DNA of 64,000 bases from assembly GCF_038396785.1 (NCBI RefSeq), contig NZ_CP151087.1, forward strand, positions 434,001-498,000, given 5' to 3'. The notes under the pieces were generated by a model that had not been told where the DNA came from, did no database searches, and was given only the letters and a program-made list of their open reading frames with translations. Positions 51,411-60,353 of this stretch are shown here, in pieces. The DNA is from Sphingobacterium thalpophilum (GTDB taxonomy: Bacteria > Bacteroidota > Bacteroidia > Sphingobacteriales > Sphingobacteriaceae). Every line of letters begins with the position of its first letter. Position 1 is the stretch's first letter. The position numbers were made by a program, and so were the translations under genes.

Positions 51411-53516
51411 ATGCAAAGCTTCCGCACAGAATTAGAAAATCCTATCGTGGAGAAGGAAATTATCGAACTTGAAAAAAAGATTCGATTGTTCCACGAGGGC
51501 AAAATTGCCGACGAAAAATTTAGATCGTTGCGTTTGGCTAGGGGGGTATATGGACAAAGACAACCTGGAGTTCAAATGGTTCGTATAAAGCTTCCGTTTG
51601 GAAAGGTTACGTTTAAGCAATTGAACAAAATTGCAGCAATATCAGACGAATACGCAAGCCGTAATCTGCACCTGACCACACGTCAAGATATACAGATTCA
51701 TTACGTTAGTCTTGACCGTACACCAGAACTTTGGTCCAAATTGGCTGAAGACGATATTACATTACGCGAAGCTTGTGGAAATACAGTCCGTAATGTCACC
51801 GCTTCTCCAAGTTCGGGAATCGATCCAAAGGAGCCATTTGATGTTTCGCCATATGCTCAGGCGACCTTTGAATATTTTTTGCGCAATCCAGTATGTGCGG
51901 AAATGGGACGAAAATTCAAAATGTCATTTTCTGCCAGTGATGAAGACACTGCGTTTTCCTATATTCATGACCTTGGTTTTATTCCAAAACTAAAAATTGT
52001 TGATGGTGTGGAAGTTCGTGGTTTTAAAGTGTTATTGGGTGGGGGATTGGGATCTCAGCCTTTCTTAGCATCAGTGACAAGCGAGTTTTTACCAGAAGAT
52101 GAATTGATCCCTTATATCGAAGCGACACTTCGTGTCTTTGATCGTTATGGTGAAAGAAATAACCGAAATAAAGCTCGATTCAAATACCTTATTCAGAAAC
52201 TAGGGTTAGAGGAAGTGCTAAGTTTAATTGAAGCCGAGAAAATCGCCACGAAGGTGAAAAGCTATCCGATCGACCGAACCAAAATCGAACAGCCAATACC
52301 ACCGGACGACAATCAGCTATCAACGATTAACCTAGATAGTGATCTAAATTATCAAGTTTGGAAGGGCACCAATACATTCGAACAAAAACAAAAAGGATAT
52401 TACGGTGTCTATGTGCGGGTATCCACCGGTGATATAGGTACAGATAAAGCACGCGCGTTGGTCGCAGGTTTGAAGGATTTGGTCGCGGACGATATCCGTA
52501 TCACACAAAACCAAAGCCTACTGCTAAAATACGCAACAGAGAAGTCACTGCCACATATTTATCAACTACTTAAATCGTTGGATCTAGCGCAGGTAGGTTT
52601 TGGTAGTACTGCTGATGTAACAACTTGCCCTGGTACGGATACCTGTAATCTAGGCATTTCAAACAGTACTGAAATGGCGCGGGTTATCGAATCTTATATC
52701 GCCGAATTTCATCAGGATTTTGTCTTTAATCGGGATTTAAAAATCAAAATTTCGGGTTGTATGAATTCTTGTGGCCAACATGGTCTGGCACATATCGGCT
52801 TTCATGGTAGCTCGGTTAAAGCGGAGGGCAAAGTGGTCCCTGCAGCCCAAGTTATGCTTGGTGGCGGGACAATTGGTAATGGTGAAGGACGTGTTGCCGA
52901 GCGTATTATTAAAGTGCCGACAAAAAGAGTCTTGCATGTTGTAGAATGGGTGCTGAATGATTATAAAAAAAATGCGGAAGCAAATGAAAACTTCCATGCT
53001 TACTACGACAGACAAAGTAAAAATTACTTTTATAATCTTTTAAAGCCTCTATCGGATTTGACCAATCTTGCTGAGGACGAATTTGTCGACTGGGGACATG
53101 AAGGAACTTTCCAAACGGCAATCGGAGTTGGCGAGTGTGCAGGCGTGGTGATTGACTTGGTTGCTACGTTGATCTATGAGGCGGAAGAGAAATTACAATG
53201 GGCAAATGAAACATTTCGGGAATCCAAATTCTCGGATGCGATTTATCATGCTTATAATGCCTTTGTACAAGCAGCAAAAGCCCTACTATTGGATAAAGGG
53301 ATTAGCGCCAGCACGCAAAATATTGTAATCAACGAATTCCAAACACATTTCGTGGAAACAGGTGAATATAATTTTGAACAAACGTTTCCAGAATTAGTTC
53401 TACAGATTAGTAAAAATGAACCAACGGAGCATTTTGCAATCAACTACCTTCAGGAAGCAACGAAGTTTATCAATGAAGTCTATCAACGGAAAAATTTAAA
53501 ACCAGTATTGGTATAG
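51411..53516 (+). CDS. Sulfite/nitrite reductase hemoprotein with C-terminal HEPN-like domain
   Basis: A 701-residue siroheme / Fe4S4 reductase. Two ferredoxin-like halves carry RGVYGQRQPGVQMVRIKLPF and TRQDIQIHYV. The cluster Cys are C406 and C412 (CPGTDTCNLGISN) and C450 and C454 (SGCMNSCGQHGLAHIG), the C-x5-C...C-x3-C pattern. Residues from ~595 are extra: EEKLQWANETFRESKFSDAIYHAYNAFVQA and following helices resemble a HEPN-type helical domain. The gene leads the sulfur operon with siroheme and sulfate-activation genes behind it, which favours sulfite as substrate. HEPN role unknown. Confidence 0.88.
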   Translation: MQSFRTELENPIVEKEIIELEKKIRLFHEGKIADEKFRSLRLARGVYGQRQPGVQMVRIKLPFGKVTFKQLNKIAAISDEYASRNLHLTTRQDIQIHYVSLDRTPELWSKLAEDDITLREACGNTVRNVTASPSSGIDPKEPFDVSPYAQATFEYFLRNPVCAEMGRKFKMSFSASDEDTAFSYIHDLGFIPKLKIVDGVEVRGFKVLLGGGLGSQPFLASVTSEFLPEDELIPYIEATLRVFDRYGERNNRNKARFKYLIQKLGLEEVLSLIEAEKIATKVKSYPIDRTKIEQPIPPDDNQLSTINLDSDLNYQVWKGTNTFEQKQKGYYGVYVRVSTGDIGTDKARALVAGLKDLVADDIRITQNQSLLLKYATEKSLPHIYQLLKSLDLAQVGFGSTADVTTCPGTDTCNLGISNSTEMARVIESYIAEFHQDFVFNRDLKIKISGCMNSCGQHGLAHIGFHGSSVKAEGKVVPAAQVMLGGGTIGNGEGRVAERIIKVPTKRVLHVVEWVLNDYKKNAEANENFHAYYDRQSKNYFYNLLKPLSDLTNLAEDEFVDWGHEGTFQTAIGVGECAGVVIDLVATLIYEAEEKLQWANETFRESKFSDAIYHAYNAFVQAAKALLLDKGISASTQNIVINEFQTHFVETGEYNFEQTFPELVLQISKNEPTEHFAINYLQEATKFINEVYQRKNLKPVLV

Positions 53517-53528
53517 GAGGGAATAGGT

Positions 53529-54287
53529 ATGTCAATAAAAGCAAAAGTAACATTGGTAGGAGCAGGCCCTGGTGATCCGGATCTGATCAGCCTAAAAGGC
53601 ATCAAAGCAATAGAAAAAGCAGATGTCATTTTATACGACGCCTTGGTGAATGATGAACTACTGGATTATGCACAGGCTGAATGCATCAAAATATATGTTG
53701 GAAAACGAGCCGAACAACTCTCTACTTCACAGGATGAAATCAATCGCCTTTTGGTGGATTATGCCTTAAACTATGGCCATGTTGTACGTCTAAAAGGTGG
53801 TGATCCCTTTGTTTTTGGCCGTGGTGGCGAAGAAATTGACTACGTACAGCAATATGGTATTGAAACTACCGTTGTGCCAGGTATTTCCTCCGCAATTGGA
53901 CTTACCGGACTACAGCAACTTCCATTAACTTACCGGGGAATCAGTGAGAGCTTTTGGGTCATCACAGGCTCCAAATCGGACGGTTCACTTTCAACAGATC
54001 TTTATCTGGCGGCAGAATCCAAGGCCACTGTCGTTGTCTTGATGGGATACGGAAAATTGGCAGAGATCGTGGAAATCTACCGCCAAAGAAATCTTCATAA
54101 TTTACCAATAGCCTTGATTCAAAATGGTTCATTGCCTAATGAAAAAGTTGTACTAGGTACTATCGATAATATTCTTGACGAATCAACAGAGAAAAGGGTC
54201 GGTGTCCCAGCGATTATTGTAATCGGCGAGGTCGTTGCCAAGCATCGTTCATTCCAACACATTAAAGAAAAAGCTTTAGCTTTATAG
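53529..54287 (+). CDS. Uroporphyrinogen-III C-methyltransferase
   Basis: A 252-residue SAM-dependent enzyme making precorrin-2, the first step to siroheme. Motifs are TLVGAGPGDPDLISLKGIKA, DVILYDALVND, VVRLKGGDPFVFGRGGEEI, VVPGISSAIG and ITGSKSDGSL, all typical of SUMT/CobA. It lies 12 bases after the reductase gene and two before the Met8-like gene, so the siroheme for the reductase is made from the same transcript. Confidence 0.95.
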   Translation: MSIKAKVTLVGAGPGDPDLISLKGIKAIEKADVILYDALVNDELLDYAQAECIKIYVGKRAEQLSTSQDEINRLLVDYALNYGHVVRLKGGDPFVFGRGGEEIDYVQQYGIETTVVPGISSAIGLTGLQQLPLTYRGISESFWVITGSKSDGSLSTDLYLAAESKATVVVLMGYGKLAEIVEIYRQRNLHNLPIALIQNGSLPNEKVVLGTIDNILDESTEKRVGVPAIIVIGEVVAKHRSFQHIKEKALAL

Positions 54288-54289
54288 AT

Positions 54290-54868
54290 ATGAACCAGCT
54301 ATTTCCAATATTCGTCAAATTGAATCAAATTGACACCTTACTTGTTGGAGGCGGGAAAGTTGCATTGGAAAAATTTCAAGCTTTAATTTCCAATGATGAG
54401 GGATTAAAACTGACCATTGTGACTCGGGAAATCATCCCGGAATTTAAGGAGCTATTACAAAATTACACACAAATTCAGCTCCACATGCGTCCGTTTAGAC
54501 CAGACGACCTTACGGACAAACAACTTGTTATTGCAGCAACCAATAACATGGAGCTCAACGAGCAGCTGCGTAATTTAACAGGGCAAAATAACATACTGTT
54601 TAATGCCGCGGACAAACCCGAATTATGCGACTTCTACCTGGGGTCCATCGTAAAGAAAGGCGACTTGAAAATAGCTATTTCCACCAATGGCAAATCACCG
54701 ACGATTGCCAAAAGGGTGAAGGAACTATTAAATGACTTGTTACCTGAGGAAATTGACGAAACACTATCACTCATGAGTGCTTATCGAGAGCAGCTTCGAG
54801 GAGATTTTGAATACAAAGTAAAGCAGTTGAACGAGCATACCAAAAATATATTACGTTATGAACGTTAA
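54290..54868 (+). CDS. Precorrin-2 dehydrogenase / sirohydrochlorin ferrochelatase (CysG-N/Met8-like)
   Basis: A 192-residue protein finishing siroheme. It begins MNQLFPIFVKLNQIDTLLVG and has the NAD site LLVGGGKVALEKFQALI, then RPFRPDDLTDKQLVIAATNN and IAISTNGKSPTIAKRVKELL. It corresponds to the N-terminal part of CysG or to yeast Met8. The C-terminal half of CysG is the separate gene just upstream. Its stop overlaps the cysH start by 11 bases. Confidence 0.9.
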   Translation: MNQLFPIFVKLNQIDTLLVGGGKVALEKFQALISNDEGLKLTIVTREIIPEFKELLQNYTQIQLHMRPFRPDDLTDKQLVIAATNNMELNEQLRNLTGQNNILFNAADKPELCDFYLGSIVKKGDLKIAISTNGKSPTIAKRVKELLNDLLPEEIDETLSLMSAYREQLRGDFEYKVKQLNEHTKNILRYER

Positions 54869-55559
54869 GGAAATTAAAGAAATTATTGGCGAAAAAAAAG
54901 GAGTGGAGCTCTTACAAACAATAGCCTCACTATTTCCTAATGAGGTAGTTTTTTCAACCTCTTTCGGTATTGAGGATCAAGTAATCACGGAATGGATCGG
55001 TAAAAATAATATTAATATCGACATATTCACACTGGATACTGGAAGACTGTTCAAAGAAACCTATTCCCTGTGGAGCCGCACCTTGGAGCGTTATCAGTTG
55101 CGTATTAAGACATATACTGCGGATACAACATTGTTGGAAGATTTTATCAGCAGAAAAGGTCCAAACTCCTTTTATGAGTCGGTTGAGAATCGGAAGGAAT
55201 GTTGTAGGATAAGGAAAATTGAACCTTTACAACGCGCGATTAAAGGGAAAAAAATTTGGGTAACGGGCATCCGATCAGATCAATCCATCAATCGCCACGA
55301 CATGGACTTTATCGAATACGATGAAACGAACCAAATCATCAAAATCCATCCTTTATTTGACTGGACTTTTGAGGAAGTTAAAAATTATTGTAAAGAGCAA
55401 TATATCCCGTACAATGTGCTACACGACAAGGGTTTCCCAAGTATCGGTTGTCAACCTTGTACAAGAGCAATACAAGAAGGAGAGGACTTCCGCGCTGGTA
55501 GATGGTGGTGGGAAGATCAAAGTAAAAAAGAATGTGGTTTGCACGCCGTTAAATCATAA
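54858..55559 (+). CDS. cysH: Adenylyl-sulfate (APS) reductase, CysH family
   Basis: A 233-residue reductase of the PAPS/APS reductase family. The PP-loop-like start VVFSTSFGIEDQVITEWI is present. Cys pairs ECCRIRKIEPLQRA and GCQPCTRAIQEGEDFRAG, with the terminal ECGLH Cys, form the [4Fe-4S] ligand set that marks APS reductases rather than PAPS-only enzymes. This agrees with the absence of an APS kinase gene. It probably uses thioredoxin. It overlaps the upstream dehydrogenase gene and precedes cysD by 54 bases. Confidence 0.9.
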   Translation: MNVKEIKEIIGEKKGVELLQTIASLFPNEVVFSTSFGIEDQVITEWIGKNNINIDIFTLDTGRLFKETYSLWSRTLERYQLRIKTYTADTTLLEDFISRKGPNSFYESVENRKECCRIRKIEPLQRAIKGKKIWVTGIRSDQSINRHDMDFIEYDETNQIIKIHPLFDWTFEEVKNYCKEQYIPYNVLHDKGFPSIGCQPCTRAIQEGEDFRAGRWWWEDQSKKECGLHAVKS

Positions 55560-55613
55560 AATAGCGAAGTAGAAACCCAAATTCATTAAAATCAAATTTT
55601 ATTATTTCAGAGA

Positions 55614-56504
55614 ATGGACTATTTAGATCATTTAGAAGCGGAAGCAATATATATTTTAAGGGAGGTAGCCGGACAATTTGAAAAACCAGCGCTATTATTC
55701 TCTGGTGGTAAGGACTCCATTACACTTGTTCACCTAGCAAAAAAAGCATTTAGACCTGGTAAATTTCCTTTTCCACTAGTTCATATTGACACTGGTCACA
55801 ATTTTCCCGAGACAATTACGTTCAGGGATTCATTGATTGAAGACATAGGAGAAAAACTTATCGTTGGTTATGTTCAAGACAGCATTGATCAAGGAAAAGT
55901 CGTTGAGCAAAAAGGAAAAAATGCAAGTCGGAACGCCTTGCAAACAGTTACCTTACTCGATACAATCGCAAAACATGGTTTTGATGCCTGTATCGGTGGC
56001 GCACGTCGGGACGAAGAAAAAGCGCGTGCTAAGGAAAGAATCTTCTCCGTGCGTGATGAATTTGGACAATGGGATCCGAAACGCCAAAGACCTGAGCTGT
56101 GGAGCATCTTTAATGGCAAAATAAACAAAGGCGAAAATGTACGGGTGTTTCCTATTTCAAACTGGACCGAGCTCGATGTTTGGAACTATATTAAACGTGA
56201 ACAGATTGCATTGCCATCGATTTATTTCAGCCATGAACGGGATGTTATTACCCGCAATGGGCAACTGATGGCTGCTGCCTCATTCTTAAATATCGATGCA
56301 GATGATATCATAGAACGCAAATCTGTACGTTTCAGAACTGTAGGCGACATGACTTGTACAGCAGCTGTAGATTCAACAGCAACGGAGTTAGATGATATTA
56401 TCGCCGAAATCAAGGCCTCAACGGTAAGTGAACGTGGCGCTAGAATGGACGATAAGGTATCGGAAGCAGCCATGGAAGAACGTAAAAAACAAGGATACTT
56501 TTAA
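55614..56504 (+). CDS. cysD: Sulfate adenylyltransferase small subunit
   Basis: A 296-residue subunit that makes APS from ATP and sulfate. The PP-loop is PALLFSGGKDSITLVHLAKK; further marks are VHIDTGHNFPETITFRDSLI, ACIGGARRDEEKARAKERIF and TELDVWNYIKREQIALPSIY. Its C-terminal EERKKQGYF is the family end. It pairs with CysN encoded 20-30 bases downstream. Confidence 0.95.
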   Translation: MDYLDHLEAEAIYILREVAGQFEKPALLFSGGKDSITLVHLAKKAFRPGKFPFPLVHIDTGHNFPETITFRDSLIEDIGEKLIVGYVQDSIDQGKVVEQKGKNASRNALQTVTLLDTIAKHGFDACIGGARRDEEKARAKERIFSVRDEFGQWDPKRQRPELWSIFNGKINKGENVRVFPISNWTELDVWNYIKREQIALPSIYFSHERDVITRNGQLMAAASFLNIDADDIIERKSVRFRTVGDMTCTAAVDSTATELDDIIAEIKASTVSERGARMDDKVSEAAMEERKKQGYF

Positions 56505-56533
56505 TTCAAATCAAATACCTGATATTGACAACA

Positions 56534-57778
56534 ATGAATATATTGAAATTTATAACGGCCGGTTCTGTAGATGATGGTAAAAGTACCTTGATTGGCCGAT
56601 TACTATATGATACAAACTCCATTTTGGACGACCAATTGGAAGCTATACAGCGTGCCAACCGGAAAAATGACGATGGGACGGTAGACTTGGCCATATTGAC
56701 TGATGGACTTAAAGCTGAACGTGAACAAGGCATAACAATTGATGTAGCCTATAAATATTTCCAGACTGAACACCGAAAATATATTATAGCCGATGCTCCA
56801 GGACATATCCAATACACCAGAAACATGGTAACTGGAGCTTCCAATTCAGATCTCATAATCATTCTGGTTGATGCACGCAAAGGCGTAATAGAGCAAACAA
56901 AACGTCATTCTTTCATAGCCAAATTATTGGCCATGAAACAAGTCTTGGTCTGCATAAACAAGATGGATATGGTCGATTATAGCGCTTCTGTTTTCGAACA
57001 GATCAAGGCTGATTATTTAACTTTAGCTAACAATCTCGGACTTAAGGATATTGATTTCATACCTGTTTCAGCCTTAAAAGGAGACAATATTGTCCATAAG
57101 TCAGAAAGAATGAGCTGGTATGCAGGCGAATCTTTATTGGATTACCTGGAAAATGTAGAAATTCACGAACAGGAAGTAGCCAGTTGGAGGTTTCCCGTCC
57201 AATGGGTTGTAAGACCACAAACCGATGATTTACACGACTATAGAGGCTATGCAGGCCGAGTACTAGGAGAGGGGCTGACGGTTGGTGACCAGGTTATTGT
57301 TTATCCAGCAGAAACATATAGCACAATTCAAGCGATTGAATTAAACGGGCAACAACTTCAACGGGCTGAAAACGGACAATCTGTCATTGTACACCTCAGT
57401 GACGATGTCGACATTAGTCGCGGCGATACCATTGCAAGTGTAGAACAGCCGCCAAAGTTTGAGCGCAATATTCAAGCAAACTTATGTTGGTTCGACAATA
57501 AGCCTTTGGATACTTCGCAAGTTTATCTTGTCCAAAGCCACAGTAAATTAACCAAGGTTAAGATTGTAGATGTGTTATACAAATTTGATATCAATACACA
57601 GGAAAAAATATATAATGATCCAATCAAACTAAATGATATTGGTCGAATAGCCATTAAGTCCGCTGAGAATCTAGTATTTGATCTACAGCAGGAAAATCCG
57701 GCAAATTCTCAAGCGATTGTTATTGATCCACGGACAAATCTAACCGTTGGTGCTTTAATGATTCAGGCAATCGATTAA
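56534..57778 (+). CDS. cysN: Sulfate adenylyltransferase large subunit (GTPase)
   Basis: A 414-residue GTPase, from ATG 56534. G1 is GSVDDGKSTLIGRL, the switch II is DAPGHIQYTRNM, and NKMD gives the guanine specificity, like EF-1/EF-Tu. The length is for CysN alone: the C-terminal APS kinase (CysC) found in NodQ-type fusions is missing. GTP hydrolysis drives APS formation by CysD. The operon ends here with a terminator at 57818. Confidence 0.95.
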   Translation: MNILKFITAGSVDDGKSTLIGRLLYDTNSILDDQLEAIQRANRKNDDGTVDLAILTDGLKAEREQGITIDVAYKYFQTEHRKYIIADAPGHIQYTRNMVTGASNSDLIIILVDARKGVIEQTKRHSFIAKLLAMKQVLVCINKMDMVDYSASVFEQIKADYLTLANNLGLKDIDFIPVSALKGDNIVHKSERMSWYAGESLLDYLENVEIHEQEVASWRFPVQWVVRPQTDDLHDYRGYAGRVLGEGLTVGDQVIVYPAETYSTIQAIELNGQQLQRAENGQSVIVHLSDDVDISRGDTIASVEQPPKFERNIQANLCWFDNKPLDTSQVYLVQSHSKLTKVKIVDVLYKFDINTQEKIYNDPIKLNDIGRIAIKSAENLVFDLQQENPANSQAIVIDPRTNLTVGALMIQAID

Positions 57779-58302
57779 TATTTTTTTAAACGTAAATATT
57801 CAACCTAAATATTATTCAAGGAACTCAGGCATTGTTTGGGTTCCTTTTTTTTATGAAGTTGAACTTATACACCACAGAATCTATTTTAAAGAACCAAGCT
57901 TAAAGATCAACTGTATAGAGAGGGCACACTCGGATATTTACTATTTAACATAATATAAATTATAATCACCAAATATATAAAGAAAATAGGGGTCATCTAC
58001 ATTTATCAAATAGTCAGAAAAAAGAGCTAAACATTAAATATTCATCAATTGTAATGAGTATTCATAGCTATTTTATCAAAAACGAAAATGATTCTATCTT
58101 TTAGATTTAGTTTCGAATAAAATACTGTTAAATGGTCATTATGCCTTCATTTCGCTATTGATTAGTCTGTTTGAAATAATTTTAAAAAATATGAAATTTC
58201 ATTAAAAAAGACCAATAATTGTAAATAATTAACAAATATTGGTTTTTTATTAAAAATTATATAAATTAGTGCCAGCCAAAGGGAAATTTTACTAATTAAA
58301 AC
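57779..58302. other. Long AT-rich gap upstream of gdhA
   Basis: After the cysN terminator the stretch to 58302 is very AT-rich with many short A and T runs. It should hold the gdhA promoter and a long leader. No gene, tRNA or stable hairpin was found beyond the terminator. Confidence 0.4.
57818..57852 (+). terminator. Terminator of the sulfur operon
   Basis: Arms aaggaactc (57818-57826) and gggttcctt (57838-57846) pair with one wobble, followed by seven T residues. Confidence 0.75.
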
Positions 58303-59634
58303 ATGTCAAAAAACTTTAACGAGTTCATTTCAATCGTTGAGAAACGCAATCCAAATGAACCAGAATTCTTACAAGCTGTAAAAGAAGTTACTGAGGATTT
58401 ATTTCCTTATATTACTGAAAATCATCCTGAATTTTTCGACCAAAAAATTCTCGAAAGACTTACTGAACCTGAACGTATTATATCTTTTCGCGTAACTTGG
58501 TTGGATGATAATCACCAAGTACAGGTAAATCGTGGTTATCGTGTTCAAATGAACAGTTCAATCGGTCCATATAAAGGTGGCCTTCGCTTCGCTCCTTCTG
58601 TCAACCAAAGTATTTTAAAATTCCTCGCTTTTGAACAAGTATTTAAAAATAGCTTAACAGGACTACCAATTGGTGGTGGTAAAGGAGGTTCTGATTTTGA
58701 CCCTAAAGGTAAATCAGATAATGAAATTATGCGTTTTTGTCAAAGCTTTATGACAGAACTTTATCGTCATATTGGCGCAGATACAGATGTTCCTGCAGGA
58801 GATATCGGAGTTGGGGGACGCGAAATAGGCTTTTTATTCGGTCAATTTAAACGACTTCAAAACAATTTTACAGGGGTTCTAACGGGCAAAGGTGAATTAT
58901 GGGGTGGATCATATATTCGTCCTGAAGCTACCGGCTATGGGCTCCTATATTTTGTTGACTGCATATTCAGATATCAAGGAAAATCTTTACAAGGTAAAGT
59001 AGCTACAGTATCTGGTGCTGGCAACGTAGCCTTTTACGCTGTTGAAAAGGCTGTTCAACTTGGCGCCAAAGTAATTACTGTATCAAATAGCTTGGGCACA
59101 CTTTACGATCCTGATGGTTTTAATGCTGAAAAAATGGCATTTGGGGCTACTTTGGGAAGAAACCTCGATCAATATCCTGCTCGCTATCCAAACGCCAAAT
59201 TCTTACCTGGTCAAAAGCCATGGCAATTTAAATGTGATATCGCTCTGCCATGTGCAACACAAAATGAATTAGAAGAATCGGATGCTAAAGCGCTTGTAGC
59301 AAATGGTTGTATCTGCGTAGCTGAGGGTGCAAATATGCCTTCTACTGCAGAAGCTATTAAAGTTTTTCTAGATGCAAAAATCAGTTTTGCACCTGGCAAA
59401 GCTGCGAATGCTGGTGGTGTTGCTGTCAGCGGCTTGGAAATGTCTCAAAACTCAATCCGTACACAATGGTGTACAGAAGAAGTTGACAATCGCTTAAAAA
59501 CCATTATGGAAAGCATTCACGAAACTTGCTTGAAATATGGCCAAGACAGTGGATTCGTTAATTATCTGAAAGGTGCCAATATTGGTGGTTTTATAAAAGT
59601 CGCTAACGCGATGAAAGCACAAGGTATCGTATAA
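58303..59634 (+). CDS. gdhA: Glutamate dehydrogenase, NADP-type
   Basis: A 443-residue enzyme linking 2-oxoglutarate, ammonia and glutamate. Catalytic and cofactor motifs are GPYKGGLRFAPSVN, GLPIGGGKGGSDFDPKGKSD with the catalytic Lys, DVPAGDIGVGGREIG, and the nucleotide fold GKVATVSGAGNVAFYAVEKA. SNSLGTLYDPDGF and MPSTAEAIKVF are further conserved. The length and the hexameric type (about 450) fit the anabolic NADP form. It is monocistronic and closed by a hairpin at 59668. Confidence 0.96.
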   Translation: MSKNFNEFISIVEKRNPNEPEFLQAVKEVTEDLFPYITENHPEFFDQKILERLTEPERIISFRVTWLDDNHQVQVNRGYRVQMNSSIGPYKGGLRFAPSVNQSILKFLAFEQVFKNSLTGLPIGGGKGGSDFDPKGKSDNEIMRFCQSFMTELYRHIGADTDVPAGDIGVGGREIGFLFGQFKRLQNNFTGVLTGKGELWGGSYIRPEATGYGLLYFVDCIFRYQGKSLQGKVATVSGAGNVAFYAVEKAVQLGAKVITVSNSLGTLYDPDGFNAEKMAFGATLGRNLDQYPARYPNAKFLPGQKPWQFKCDIALPCATQNELEESDAKALVANGCICVAEGANMPSTAEAIKVFLDAKISFAPGKAANAGGVAVSGLEMSQNSIRTQWCTEEVDNRLKTIMESIHETCLKYGQDSGFVNYLKGANIGGFIKVANAMKAQGIV

Positions 59635-59667
59635 CACGCCTTTTTCTAATCATATCATAATCCTGAG

Positions 59668-59700
59668 CGCTCAAATGCATTGCATTTGGGCGTTTTTTTA
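59668..59700 (+). terminator. Terminator of gdhA
   Basis: Arms cgctcaaatgc (59668-59678) and gcatttgggcg (59682-59692) pair with one wobble, then seven T residues. Confidence 0.85.
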
Positions 59701-59736
59701 TACTTTTATGCTAATTTTAAAAAACACAAAATTTAA

Positions 59737-59982
59737 ATGAGATTAATAGCTGAACTCCCCCATCCCGATTGCAAGATTTCAATCTTTGGTATGAATCAAA
59801 AATTCATTATTAAATTTGAACAAGGAAACTTAGAACAATCTTATAAAATTGCAGAAATGGATATAATTGGAGGTGTAAATGGGGTCTTTGATTTACTTGA
59901 CGAAGAATTTCTGAAGAGTGTGATCGATCAATTCGCATTGATGCGCCAATCTTTTAATAGTGCTTATAGTAGATACGAATAA
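59737..59982 (+). CDS. Small protein of unknown function
   Basis: An 81-residue soluble protein reading MRLIAELPHPDCKISIFGMN, then KFIIKFEQGNLEQSYKIAE and a helical C-terminus. The sequence is regular and looks like a real small gene; the next gene starts seven bases after its stop. No family is recognised with certainty. Confidence 0.65.
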   Translation: MRLIAELPHPDCKISIFGMNQKFIIKFEQGNLEQSYKIAEMDIIGGVNGVFDLLDEEFLKSVIDQFALMRQSFNSAYSRYE

Positions 59983-59989
59983 AAAATCC

Positions 59990-60325
59990 ATGCTGAACTA
60001 TATATATTTTGTGGCATTTTGGGCCTGTCAAATTATTTCATCTATCCTGTTTAAACTTGGCGGGATACATCCAAAGTATAAATGGACAACTTTAATTATA
60101 GGAAACATTATTCTTTTATCAGCAAGTTGGTTTCTTGTGCAGTTATTTAAGAACGTCTCTCAACCTATCGTAATAGCCTTATGTTCTGGTGGCACATTTC
60201 TGACTGTCCAATTGGCGATGGCGCTATATTTTAAAAGTTCATTGAGCTGGCAGCAGGTACTGGGTATGTTTGTCATCATTTCAGGTATGGTTTTGATTAC
60301 TTTCGGAGGTAAAGAAACGACTTAA
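59990..60325 (+). CDS. Small four-helix membrane protein (SMR/EmrE-like)
   Basis: A 111-residue protein with four predicted membrane helices: YIYFVAFWACQIISSILFKL, TTLIIGNIILLSASWFLVQL, PIVIALCSGGTFLTVQLAMA and QQVLGMFVIISGMVLITFGG. The layout and length match the small multidrug resistance/DMT group. The first helix has Gln where the proton-coupled transporters have the essential Glu, so drug/proton antiport is doubtful. The ATG at 59990 is preferred over the in-frame 59960 start because it begins the first helix. Confidence 0.7.
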   Translation: MLNYIYFVAFWACQIISSILFKLGGIHPKYKWTTLIIGNIILLSASWFLVQLFKNVSQPIVIALCSGGTFLTVQLAMALYFKSSLSWQQVLGMFVIISGMVLITFGGKETT

Positions 60326-60353
60326 GCTACAATGAGGTTAGTTATAGATGTGT

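Noticed and set aside
57852..58302. Possible leader peptide or riboswitch upstream of gdhA
   Set aside because: Only AT-rich sequence with weak stems; no conserved core recognised.
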